From Gnetum montanum (lineage: Eukaryota > Streptophyta > Gnetopsida > Gnetales > Gnetaceae): a DNA stretch of 57,635 bases. A program made the position numbers and the translations under genes. The stretch is taken from assembly GCA_015680685.1 (NCBI GenBank), contig MNCI01002209.1, forward strand, positions 1 to 57,635. The letters are read 5' to 3'. Numbering within the stretch: the first letter of the stretch is position 1; every line of letters begins with the position of its first letter. The notes under the pieces were generated by a model. That model did not search any database. It saw only the letters and a list, made by a program, of their open reading frames with translations, and was not told where the DNA came from. Shown here in pieces: positions 32,164 to 43,560 of the stretch.

Positions 32164-35100
32164 TCATGGGGTGTCTCCATTTACATCGCCGTTGCCGCTT
32201 GCCTCTGCTTCATCTGCTTGTGCATCATCTGCCCCTACATTGCCTTCTGTCAGTTCTTCATTCCCTCCCTCCACAGGTCTCGCACCCTCATCTAGAGCCT
32301 GCATCACAAGAATGAAGTAGTCAGCTAGGGCAACAAACGCAAGCTATAACATAGCATGAGCATCTACAAATTAAAGCAACTAACCTGACAGGAGCCTGCG
32401 TCAGTCTCAAGGGGTATTCGGTCTAGACCAAGCCTAAGGCGACAACAAATCTCCTCTCTTGTAATATCCATCCAACACCTGTCACTAGGTTCAGCATTCA
32501 CAGTAGTAGCTTTCTCCCTTTCCATGGTCGTCCATTTCAGAGGTTATGGGGAAAGAGAGGTGGTTGCGGTCTCTCCTGTAGGAAGATCCACCTTCAAGTC
32601 AGGAGATTCCGTGACCTTCACCTGCTCTTTGAACTTAGCGTAGGCCTCAGAAGCACCGATGGCATTCACAAATGCTTCATACGTGAATGCCTCCATAGTA
32701 GCATCTTTGTACAGTCTTTGATGGGTGTCATTCTCCAACTTGTATGCATGTTTGTGGTTTCTCTAGGTTTGCCCCCATTCGAAGACCTTGGTGCTGCTAT
32801 CTTTTATATCTTGACACTTCTGGGCTAGCAAGTCCATCTGCATTTGCTATTCCACTATCTCGGTGGATTCAACGTTCTAGTGAACGACAGTCCAAAACCT
32901 GGCATAGTCATCTATAGCCCTTTTACAATCGACAACATCAGGGTTACGGTTTATGAGAAAGTCAACCCTCGACCTAAGGTCTGCCACCTCAGCGACCAAC
33001 TCAACCTCTCTTTGCTCAGCCCTTTGAACCCATTTCCACAGATCCTCGTTAGCGTGCTTACACTCCCACAGAGAGTGTGCCAAGTGCAAGACACACTTGT
33101 AAGCCTTATCAAACATGTGACGAGACACCTGGGTCACGTCAGGTGAGAGTGTAGGCATGGTGCTAATTCTCATGGGTCAAGTCAGGTCCCATTTGAGTCG
33201 AGAGGCTATGTCAACATGAGGAACGAAGCAATCGTGTTAGCATAGAAAAATCAACAAACTCAAAAAATTTTAGCATAACAACATAGGAGCATTTAATATT
33301 GCCACTTACCTATGCCAGGGTCCACCTGCTGAAGGTGTCTAATCATGTCATCAACAAGTCCCTACACAAACGTAAACTTGTTAGGGATCTCGGCCTATGA
33401 CTCTGCATGAATAGGAGGGGGTCCCGCGGCATCAGCAGTAGCACCTGTTACACGATTAAGCATGTCAGCAATGGCCAAAATGGACTATGATAAGGTAGAC
33501 GTCTCGCCAACTCACCAATGCCCGACTGCAATCTTTATTCTTGCTGAGGCAAGATGATCGTGGTAGCCTCGGTGGAGGGCCCTGCCAAATCCATGCAAGT
33601 CCCTTTCTCATGCGCTGGTGTCTTTCCTTTCAGGAGACCATCATCTTTTTTAATCAAGGGACGCGCCTCTTTGTCAGTAGGAAGAGGCTCCCTAATGACG
33701 AGAGCCCCTACCCTAAAGACAGGAGCTCCCTTATTCCTAACCAGGGCCCTTTCCTCTAAGAATGGGGCCTCCGCATCTTTATTCGTTGCCCCTATCCTAA
33801 GGGCTGACACTTCCTCGTCGCCTTCTTCTTCATCTTCTTCTTTCTCTGCTAAGCAAAAAAGGCATGTTTGCATCGATTAAAAACAAGCTGGTTCAAAAAA
33901 GATGCTACATTATGCCGCACTGCCTAGCGTAGCATAGAGTAGCAAACTATAGCAAAGTAAGCATTACACAAAAAACACTTACCAATGGGGGGTTGCGTCC
34001 TCTTCAGCTTGAGCCTCAATCTTCATCCCTCCTCTTCGTGAGGGGTTTCCCTAGCTAAGGGAGGTCTCTTCCTTCGTAACTCCTTGGGCACGATCTTAGC
34101 TATTAGACGTTCACCCTGTGTCACTCCATAACCTCCCGTATTACCCAAGCCTGCTCAAGCCCCAGGACCTTTCCTTGGGTGAGAAATTGAGGGAATGCAT
34201 GGGCATGAAAGACCAGGTAAATCCCCATGGCAAGGCCTTCCTTAAGCTTTTCCATGGAGAACCCTTTTCGCTCCTTGGTGAGCCTCAACCACTCCTCGAT
34301 ATGCTACTTCTGAAGAGTCAACTCTTGCTTGCCCTTCGAGACTATGGAGGCACCATCAGCAGGGATGTCGAACAGATCCACAAATAGCTGGTCATTGATT
34401 TCAATGACCACCCGCATGCCCCACACGTACGTGAAAAATTGGCTTGCCTTCCCAAAAAAGGAGTTGAACAAGGAAAGCATCTCGGCAGCAGAGATGCTCA
34501 AATTCGGAGCCATGAACAGATCCATAAGCCCTACCTTTTGGACTTTCTTGAGCAAGGAGTCCAGGGCCTCTCGTTCTAACCAGCTCTGGCTCGTCACTAC
34601 TTCGCCATAGTTGAAGTAGATGTTTTCCCCCTGCCTCTCGGTAGTTACCACCATCACCTCACGAGGCTTCTTTTCCCCTGCAACAATTTTCACAAAATGC
34701 ACTTAGCATAACACTACAGAGAATGCAAAGATTATGAAAATACTTGAGCATGCGGTGCCTGCCTTTTGATCCACCAGGTCTATACGGTAACGGGAACAGT
34801 GGGAGTTCAATCAAAACCTCTTCAACTGTCACCTGTTTGAAGGGTTCTTTCCACTCCTTATCTAGCCAACCCTTCTCCCTACAATGATTGTAAAGAATGC
34901 ACAACATGCGTAGATAGGTACGGTATTCTCCCTCGCACTGACCAATCACACCCACTCACAGGTTCTTGGCAGAAGCAAACTCCTGTAAGGCTAGCTACAT
35001 TGTAGCCAGCAGACCCAGTTGGTCGTGAACCCTGTCATCATCAATTTAAAACCTAGTGACAAACATACACCATTAAGCCTTCGGCTGGTATGGACAGCGT

Positions 35101-36232
35101 TGCACAACAAAGTAAAGAAAAGATGCAAAAATCACTCGCTAGCACAATAGATAGTCCCTTGTGGATTCTGAAAGTATGTCGCCATGTCACATGCAAGAAA
35201 CAATGTGTTGTACTGGTAATAGCAGTTGAATTCTAGCATGTCCCAGATCTAGGCTAAACGCCTCAACCTTGTTGAGTTTTGGTTGGATCCTCCTCCCTGC
35301 TTGCTCATTATTGCCTCATCGGTAAAATATCTCAGGATGCCCTGATTTGTCCCTGGCAACATGGCTTCTATTATGCCGGATGCCTCCTTCTCCTTTAAGG
35401 AAGACCAAACAATTACACTAAAGTGGTTGAGAAGGAATTGCAAGAAGTATTATGCCCTTTTTATGAACTAAACTGCTCGATCTCCCAAACGTATCTGGGA
35501 AGGGGAAGTGTTCGCAACAGGTCTTCTCACATGGCACAAGATCCCGCTAATGTCCAAAATGATCAGCCGAGACCTTGGTCCCACCCTGCACAATGCAATC
35601 AGCAAATATTAGCATCACACTTAACCGTAATACATGTGCAACATAGCAACATCTAGCAGTCGATACATATAGCATAGCATAACCCTCTGCCCGCACGTAG
35701 CGTAGCAAGAGCGTGGAAGCCTAGCGGAGCAGGAGCATGCTAATAGCCTAGCGTATCAGCAAAACAACTGACGACATAACTTAACAAATCACATGTCACG
35801 TTGTCACATTAGACCATGGCCTGGCCCCCTCAAGGGTTTTACGTTGCAGCATGCTAAGGTCAACCAACTTAAATTTCCCTAGCCCTCGCGGTTGTAACAA
35901 CCATGGTGGTGGTGGTTTCAGCGGCCTTGCATGCAATCACAATGCAATGTTATACATCTACCACGATCGAAATGGCAACCGTGACAGTGCAAAGGCCAAA
36001 ATGATGCAACTATAGAAAACATAGATAGCTGAGAATGGACGTAAACAAATAGGACGCAAAACAAGAGAAGAGAATGATAGAAAGCGCAACATGAAAAAGG
36101 CAAAGAGGACAAAGTAACTTATTAGGTTAATGGTGTGCTCTACCACGCCACAACGCACGCTTGTGATGCACACCCCAGGGTCTTCTTTGCCTCCTCAATC
36201 TTTGCAAGTGTCAAATGGGTCTTAGGAGCCAT
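32164..36232 (-). pseudogene. Antisense multi-exon gene nested in element G (about 1000 codons, decayed)
   Basis: Minus-strand exons inferred from coding frame plus splice sites: 36232-36144 (ATG, MAPKTHLTLAKIEEAKK), 35585-35136, 35052-34775, 34677-33983, 33848-33310, 33205-32385, 32298-32164 (stop TGA). Donors include GTAAGT at 33982 and 33309 and GTTAGT at 32384; acceptors include TTGTGCAG and GTGATGCAG. Phases fit at all six junctions. Exon 4 carries WLEREALDSLLKKVQ, AAEMLSLFNSFFGK and VWGMRVVIEINDQLFVDLF, reminiscent of the plant transposon-associated family Transposase_32 (PF20167); that is inference. Exon 6 is helical and charged; exon 7 is acidic (ADDAQADEAEASGNGD). Decay: about ten stops, mostly C-to-T type, and single-base shifts near 34125 and 33507. 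The first donor could also be at 36173. Function unknown. Confidence 0.7.
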
Positions 36233-36382
36233 TGCCCTGCTTGCAGATTTACGCCCTTCACTGAAGAAATTTACCTCGCTAATCGATCAACACAATTACT
36301 TCATGCTCCGATATCGCCTTATGCTCTGATGAGGGTTCTGCACTCTTACGATAAAAATGGCAAAATTGCCAGGGTCTAATCC

Positions 36383-36390
36383 CTATTTAT
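36383..36390 (-). promoter_or_regulatory. TATA-like box of the antisense gene
   Basis: The minus strand reads CCATAAATAGGG, about 150 bases upstream of the antisense ATG at 36232. This places transcription start near 36355. The + strand offers no competing explanation. Confidence 0.5.
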
Positions 36391-36568
36391 GGCCATAAAA
36401 TGAGGGAAACTTAATGCTCTCTCTTTCTTCAATTAATGCGGAGCACACCGTGTAGTGTAGCATGCTCGCCACGACATCATAACACTATTAGCATTAAAGC
36501 CTTGACATGCTTCAAGCCAACTATTTACCCTATTGAAAACAAAAAATAATATTTGTTTTCGATTAAGG

Positions 36569-36995
36569 ATCTGAAAAGACTTTAAACTAGCAATCCTAGT
36601 GTAGTTGCACCCCTCAGGGTCCGAAAAGATCCTAAATTAGTAGTTTCAACCCGTTACGTTCGCGGTCTGCAATGATGTTAAACTAACAACACCACATGCT
36701 TACATCAACAGTTATCTCACCTTCTTCCACATAGGTAGTATCACATTTCCTAGCGGTTTCGTGTCTTCATTTTCGCACTGGCAGTTCGATACTTCTCATA
36801 CCCGCAATTTCTTGTACTATTATCTTGCATATTAAGATATTGCATGTTGCAATATGGAAGTTCGAAATGACATTAAACTAGCAGTTTGGCATTTGCATAG
36901 CAATAGTTACACAGCTTTGCACTTTACATCAGCAATTTTATACCATTAGCAATCTTACAGTCTTGTGCCTTGGTGGTCTGCCATGACCTTAAAGT
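36569..36995 (+). repeat. Array 2 of the TAAACTAGC-type motif (five copies)
   Basis: Degenerate copies such as TCTGAAAAGACTTTAAACTA lie at about 36572, 36621, 36664, 36862 and 36970. They sit between the antisense promoter and the RT frame. Confidence 0.7.
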
Positions 36996-37054
36996 AGCAA
37001 ACTTTCAATCTTTACATTCCCACACTTAGCAAGTTGCATCTCGGCATTGCTTTG

Positions 37055-40000
37055 CAGATTTTCGTTTCACACAATCTCTGACACCTCTTAACCAAGCTTT
37101 CATCTTATAATGGAAGGTCAAGCGAGAGATGGAAATCCATCATGACCTTTCCACACCTTTGACATTAGCAGGGCCACAGGGCAAGCTCGCGAGACAGTTG
37201 AACCCCAACATGATCGACTAAGGGTCGACTACGACTAGCACTATAGTAGCCTTAGAAGCATCCCCAGATTGGCCCAAGCACCTGGTCCAAGCCCTAGTCA
37301 TAGAGGTTGGGGATGTAACCTAGGACCCTCTTGTTGAGACCCCTGTGACCACGTCAAAGGGGAAGGCGAAAATGTTAAGACTCAGCTCTCTCCTAGACAC
37401 ACAAACACATAAAAGCGTAGCTAAAATTCTGCAAGACAACATTGATGTCTTCGCATGGTCGTACAGTGACATGCCGAGTCTAGATCTGCGTCCAATTCAG
37501 CACAACATCATCCTAGACCCACATGTGAAGGTAGTCAAGCAAAAAGCTTGCAAAGTTAAGCCGAAAATTGCACTAGCTGTGAGGGATGAAATCAACAAGC
37601 TATACCAAGCAGGTTTCATCTACACGATTGACTATTCAAAATGGGTGTCCAATGTCGTTGTAGTTTCAAAGAGAACGGGAGGGATACGAATCTGTATAGA
37701 CTTCCGAGACTTGAACAAGGCAACCATCAAAGAAAAATTTCCACTCCCGAGCATTGATCAGCTCATCAACACCACAGCTGGCCATGCTCAGCTATCCTTC
37801 ATGGATGGTTTCTCCAGATACAATCAAATCCGCATTAACCTAGAGCACCAACTGTCAACAACCTTCATGACCCCATGGGGGACCTTCTGCTATACCATGA
37901 TGCCATTTGGGCTCAAGAATGCTGGAGCAACCTACCAACGAGCCATGACTTACATTTTCAGTGATTACATCCTAGAAACATTAAACAACTACGTAGATGA
38001 TATAGCGGTTAATTCCAAGGAGGTAGCTGATCACCCACGTGATCTAGGGGTAGTCCTCAAATGTTGCCAAATGCATGACCTACGCCTCAATCCTAAGAAG
38101 TGTGTCTTTGGGGTGAAAATAGGACGTATGTTAGGGTTCATAGTATCAGAGGCCGGAATATGAATGGACCCCGACAAAGTCAAGGCCATCTTCAACCTAG
38201 GACCTCCCACAAACCTTAAGGAGTTACGTGGTTTACAAGGTAGAGTGCAATTCATTCGAAGGTTTATAGCTAGGTTGATTGACAAGTTACACCCCATGCA
38301 ACATCTTCTAAAGAAAGGGATTAACTTCGAGTGGACAACCCAGTGTCAACAAGCCTTCGACGACCTAAAGAAGGAGCTCTTGCACCTTCCAACAGTGCAC
38401 CCATCGCAAAGGGACAAGCCTTTCTTCATATACCTTACCACCTTCGACACATCCATAGCGGCATTACTATGTTAGAAGCGAGACGACAGTTCTGAGATAC
38501 CAATGTATTACCTGAGCCATGCACTAATAGCACATGAGGCAAAATACAACGAAGTGGAGAGGAATTACCTAGCCCTAGTATTCACACTAAAGAAGTGGTG
38601 GCATTACCTGTTCCGCAACACGACCAACATCATTTGCAAAAGTAATATACTTCAGGCCATCACCAACAACCTATACGAAAGTAGCAAGATAGCCCGATGG
38701 AAGGCAATAATCGTGGAGTTTGACCTATGCTACGTAAGTCAGTCGTCGACAAAGGGTTAAGCCATAGCGACCCAACTCACGGCCTCGCTAGTCGATGACC
38801 AAGCTACAATAGACCCCGAGTTCCTGGACGAATATGTTAGCAATGTCACCATCGTCCCGTGACATTTCGAGGCTACCTTACATTTTGACGATGCCTCAAC
38901 TGCATGAGGAGGTAGCGCCATTGCCACGATCACATTCCCCTCTACGAAAATGCACCCATCTGCTTATCATTTTGCATTCCCTCGCACCAACAACATGGCA
39001 GAATACGAGGGGCTACTTAGAGGCCTCTTAACTACCTGAGCGTTGCGCATACAACACCTAGCAATTCAGGGAGATTGAGAACTAGTCGTGAATCAGATCA
39101 CCGAAGTCTACGCCTGCAAGGCTACGCACCTGCAGCCCTACTGCGACCTAGCAAAAATCCTACTTAAACAATTCGCAACCACTGATGTGCAACATGTGCC
39201 ATGCAACGAGAACACCATAGTAGACGCCTTAGCTACCCTCGCATTAAACATCCCATCACACTCCTTGGCAAACCTGCCAACCTCGATCACAGAATGCATA
39301 GAGTCTATCACTTAGGTAGAACATGTGGCCTCTATCAATGCTGCGGATGCCTCAGAGTGGTATGCCAACATTAAAGCTTATCTACAACACATAGGTGGAT
39401 TGACATCTGCCTAGAGAGATGCAATCCATAAGCGTGCTCGGCAATATGTGCTCATGGGAAATGACACCCTGTGCCGACGATCCTACGACAGGATATTTCT
39501 AGCATGCGTGGGTGGCGAGCAAGCGTAAAAGGTAGTTAATGAAGTTCATGAAGGGTTATGCGGTGGACATATAGCACCTAGGTCTATGGCTGTCAAAATC
39601 ATATGCCTAGGGTACTATTGGCCCTACATGGAGCGTGACTGCTTGACAAAAGTCAAGATGTGCGACACGTGCCAAAGATATGAAAATCTCATACACATAG
39701 CATCTACAAACCTGCACCTAACGCAAATCATGTGGCCCTTCCAACGATGGGGATTAGACCTCATAGGGCCTATTACGCCTAAGTCCTCCGCGGGGCATAG
39801 CTTCATTATCACTGCCATAGAGTATTTTACCAAGTGGGTGGAAGCTATTCCCCTAAGGAAGACGATTTCTTAGCAAATCTTCCATTTCATCCTCGACAAT
39901 ATTGTGACAAGGTTTGGCCTTCCAATGACTATTGTGACCGACGATGGGCCACAGTTCAGCAGTACAGAAACCTGAACCTTCTATAGAAATCTAGGCATTA

Positions 40001-40585
40001 AATAATCATTTTCTTCCCCTTATTACCCACAGGCGAACGGGCAAGCGAACGCTACAAATAAGTCCATAATCAACTTGCTGAAGTGGATGCTCAACAACAG
40101 AAAGAGGCAGTGGCACAAGCAAATCCTCTACATCCTCTAGGCCTACCAAATAACTTGCAGAACTGTGACAAGTAAGACCCCTTACAGTCTCGTTTACGGA
40201 TCTGAATCTGTATTGCCTCTTGAGTTGCAGGTTACTTCGGATGATCTTGTCCGACATCGTGAGTGAAGCCCAGAAAAATGAATCACGAACCATCGACCTC
40301 GACTTAGTGGAGGAGGAACATGTGCAAATGTTGAGATGAATCGAGCACTATCAGAGTAAATAACAACAAAAGCACCATGCAAATCTGCATCGACAACCAG
40401 TGAAAAAGGGAGACCTCATCCTCAAGGCTGTCCGTGAGCACGTGAGCAAATTCTCAGCCAACTAGGAAGGTCCTTACATGGTCGCTAAAGCCTTTCGAAA
40501 TGGTGCTTTCAAACTGGCAGATATGGATGACAACGAGTTTGCCAACGCAGTGAACCACTTGTATTTCAAGCCATACTACGTCTGA
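37055..40585 (+). pseudogene. pol of element G: reverse transcriptase, RNase H, archaeal-type RNase H, integrase
   Basis: This frame encoded the enzymes that copy and insert the element. RT (37560-38160) has KWVSNVVVVSKRTGG, FMDGFSRYNQIRI and an intact catalytic YVDD at about 37992. RNase H follows (38320-38760: VHPSQRDKPFFIYL, EAKYNEVERNYLALV). A second, archaeal-type RNase H (38880-39240) has TNNMAEYEGLL and LVVNQI, the mark of Tat elements. Integrase (39530-40250): H-H-C-C zinc region (VHEGLCGGH, CDTC), then LDLIGP and VTDDGPQF. The third catalytic residue, normally Glu in ANGQAEAT, is Asn (ANGQANAT). A frameshift near 40235 precedes the C terminus (NHLYFKPYYV, stop 40583). There are about fifteen stops, mostly TAG or TGA. 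Confidence 0.9.
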
Positions 40586-40605
40586 AGCGCAATGGCAACA
40601 ACAAG

Positions 40606-40795
40606 CACCGTCCACTATGATGATAAACTGGCAACTGCACCAAGCACCGTCTGCTACGACATAAAACTGGCACTGTTAGTCCACTATGACTATAAACTGG
40701 CGTTGCATGTCCGCTACGATGATAAACTGGGATGTACGATCTGCTGGGATCTTAAACCAGCATGCAATCTACCAAGACCTTAAACTAGGTTCGCG
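40606..40795 (+). repeat. Array 3 of the TAAACTGGC-type motif (six copies), 3' UTR of element G
   Basis: Near-periodic copies, about 30 bp apart, such as GTCCACTATGATGATAAACT and GTCCGCTACGATGATAAACT, run from 40607 to 40795, just after the pol stop. Confidence 0.85.
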
Positions 40796-41836
40796 TCGCA
40801 TCCCCAGCATGCACCAGCACTAGATACACATCGAACGAGTGGGCGCGATGCTAACGTGTGGGTGGGACATCGTATCTCTGGAACGCCGTTCATGACACAC
40901 TGAGAACGCGGTCCAGGACACATGCGATGCCACCACCCTTGGCATCATGCTAACCCTTTGAAGATGCCGTATGGAATCACACTAGCACTTTGAACCTACC
41001 GTCGCCATGACCCATCGCCCTAACGGTGGTTCTCGGGCTAGCTCCCGCATCTGGAGTTCCAGCAGTATTGTGGCCTAGCCATAATATTATTGCTCTAGCT
41101 TCTTGCCAACGCCTGGGCTTGCACGATGTTAGCTATGTGGAAACTGATCCCATAGCTAAACCAGGAATGCAAACCCCTAGCAAGGATTCCAAAGGATCCG
41201 CACTCGCAACAACGCCCGACGCCTTCAAGGTCAGCTCCTCCATGTCGATATTACCAAGGTCACTGCTGGCCTTCCTAATTTGGGCATCTCACACCAGTGA
41301 CGGTGCCCAAGAGTAACAACAATTCCAGCAGCTAGCAAGACCTTGTCCTCACAGACACATCTCGCCACAACAACAAATGCTACAGCATCGCAAAGCAAGT
41401 GCCTCAGCTAGTTTGGCTACTACAGAGTGCAAACTCCCATGGCGTGCGTAACGTAGCTCGTTGCCTAGGGAACACAGTGCTAGTTCCATGGTGTGCGTAA
41501 CATAGCTCGCCGCATGGAACACACTGGTAGGTAGGTCCAAACTCTTCATGGATGTAACACAACTCATCCTGTGAAGGGAGTACCCATCTTATGAAAGGTT
41601 TAAGAACAACGCCAGCCAAAGATGAAAATGCGAAGGACCCTCAGAGCATTCTAATGAAGGACTCTGCTAAACATCATCTTTACTCTCTGCCTTAACCTCT
41701 ACAAAACCAATGCAACACTTTCAAGTGTAGCCAAGTGACGTCTCAACACTCACCAAGCGATAGCCTTAGCATCTCGCCTACTACAGTGTTTCGTATTCTT
41801 TGTCGACATCTACGAAGTCTGTTCTCCAGACGTTGA
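40796..41836 (+). other. 3' untranslated region of element G
   Basis: No supported coding frame. It contains a two-copy block (CCATGGCGTGCGTAACGTAG at about 41438 and CCATGGTGTGCGTAACATAG at about 41487). Confidence 0.6.
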
Positions 41837-41850
41837 CAAAGAGGGGCCAA
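41837..41850 (+). other. Polypurine tract of element G
   Basis: CAAAGAGGGGCCAA directly precedes the 3' LTR start (TGAAACACC at 41851), as expected for the plus-strand primer. Confidence 0.8.
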
Positions 41851-43560
41851 TGAAACACCTCAAAAAATGTGAGGTTATTCTAGCTTCACCAAGCCTTGCA
41901 ATCCGCGCAAGCATTATGGCAATTCATCAAGAGGAGAACACTCTGAGTCCGAGCCGGCTAGTTCGAAAAATTTTCTACTTTAGGTGTAAACATGCTCTAC
42001 ATCTCATTCTACTTGTCCACCTAAGTAGCTTGCCCAGTCAACAGCCTGCTCAGAAACGGTGCGAAGTTGGCAGCAGCATTCTAGGTACACCAGGAACAGT
42101 TTGGCAGGTTTTCTAAGTCATGGAGTCTACTACGCTACGCTATGCCTCGCCATGTAGCGTAGCAAGCTTCAGAAGACAATTATAGAACGAAGTGCCACGT
42201 TACGCTACGCCACATGATGTAGCGTAGCATGGCAATAACTTCACCAACAGTTCCCCACACTCAATTTCAAATCCTTCACCAATGTCCTTGTCTGTTAGGA
42301 AGCAGTAGATCATGTTTGCTGCTACGCTACATTGAGCTACAAGGCACAGCGAAGTAGCAATTCTGCGGAAGAGATAGAAGGCGGCTCAAAGGGTGAAAAC
42401 AACAAAGTTTGCAAGACATGCATCGTAGGAAGCAAAGTTGACAAAATTGGCAAAACTTTCGTGACTAAGGCTAGTTTCTATGCTATGCTACGCTACGTAG
42501 TGTAGCATAGCGTAGCAAACATGGATCGCACATGAAGTAGAACAAATGAAAAAATGCTACGCCAAGCATGCTACGCTATAAAGCACAACAAGGCATGCGG
42601 GTGGTCGTGCGGCATCAATGCACTTCACATAATTGGACCGTTGGCACACATCTCTAGATGCTGATGGCACAATTACGGTGTGGCAAGTTTACAGTTATAG
42701 CATAGCAGGTTCGCATTACAACGGTTTTGCAGGTCTAATGGTCATATATGACATGTGTGATGCCAGCAGGTCAACGCATGCCCTTTGGCCCTATAAATAC
42801 CCTGAGAAACAACATTCAAAGTAGTTCAGAAATTTTGAACAAAACGACTTTAAAGGGTTCAAAATTTTCCAGAAAATAGCATTCAAAAGAGGTTCAATCT
42901 CCGGTTCGGTTGGTACTCTTTCGCTAAGTCTCCTACTCTTTCCTCTAGCACTCAAGCTCTCTCCTGAGCATGTTGCAACAATATTATAAGCTTTGTGTTT
43001 GACACTGCAAACAGTTAGCGAGTTTAGCTGATATTTTGTTCTATACCCTTTCTACCACCTTGGTAGAATCCTTGTATTGTCAACGCCCAAGGCCGCCCCC
43101 AAGTGCACCACCTGTTCTATTCTCTATATGCCCTAGTTACTCTTGAGATCTCTGCACTTCATCACGCTGTGCAACCGATTGTATCCATCTTGATATAGCA
43201 AGTCTGTAGCTTCGAAGTGGTGCATGTTTCTAACTACACTTTACTTTATTTCTTTCCTGTTGTCTCATTTGCATTATTTTTTCTATTTTATTCACTTTCA
43301 AGCATTACTTTACATTGTTGTCACATTTTTTGCTTTATTTACTTTCAAGCATTATTTCGCATTTCCATTCCGTCTTAAAAGTACACATTGCAAAAGGCTA
43401 TATAGACGCTGATGTAAGTTCCTGTCTGATCAACCAAATCGTTCAAGGTGCCCCATATCCACACACACCTAGCATGGCTCTCCCATGGGTACGGGGTCGA
43501 AACTGTTGCGCCTGCTGACGCCTCGATGTTTTCCAACAGCCGACGTTTTCGGTCGCTACA
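41851..43560 (+). repeat. 3' LTR of element G (1710 bp)
   Basis: It starts TGAAACACC and ends GGTCGCTACA, and aligns along its length with 25292-27003. TATA is CCCTATAAATACCC at about 42789. The U3 hairpin recurs at 42482-42516. Confidence 0.93.

Larger units (their letters stand above)
31654..37054 (+). other. Putative pro/RT intron of element G (about 5.4 kb)
   Basis: The sense frame is open before 31654 and again from about 37055, but closed between. The left edge is GTCAAG after TAG (donor-like). Right-edge candidates are ATTGCTTTGCAG ending at 37054, and TGGAAG ending at 37116, which restores phase with the donor at 31654. Ogre-type Tat elements are known to splice an intron between protease and reverse transcriptase. 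The size and the antisense gene inside are unusual. Exact sites are uncertain; an unspliced insertion is the alternative. Confidence 0.5.
25292..43560 (+). mobile_element. Element G: 18.3-kb Tat-type Ty3/gypsy retrotransposon
   Basis: Structure: 5' LTR 25292-27003, leader with tandem repeats, gag-pro 27847-31653, a 5.4-kb interval with an antisense gene, RT-RNase H-aRNase H-IN from about 37.1 to 40.6 kb, 3' UTR, polypurine tract and 3' LTR 41851-43560. The flanks are GGGTT (25287-25291) and GGGTT (43561-43565), a perfect 5-bp target duplication. Tat lineage is inferred from the Gag CDYHQLCGHTTDYC motif, the RT wording TAGHAQLSFMDGFSRYNQ and a second RNase H (TNNMAEYEGLL). The two LTRs differ by roughly 10-13% by eye in their first 350 bp, mostly transitions, so the insertion is old. 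Confidence 0.93.

Noticed and set aside
32123-32320. + strand frame starting MAMFEKF
   Set aside because: It is the shadow of antisense exon 7 and its downstream region. The minus strand has splice acceptor, stop and poly(A) signal.
33541-33880. Overlapping + strand frames rich in Ser and Pro
   Set aside because: They mirror the acidic Glu-rich exon 5 of the antisense gene, which has matching splice phases and a plausible protein.
31765-40795. Short repeats with spacers, superficially like a CRISPR array
   Set aside because: Repeats are degenerate and unevenly spaced inside a plant retrotransposon; no cas genes or bacterial context.
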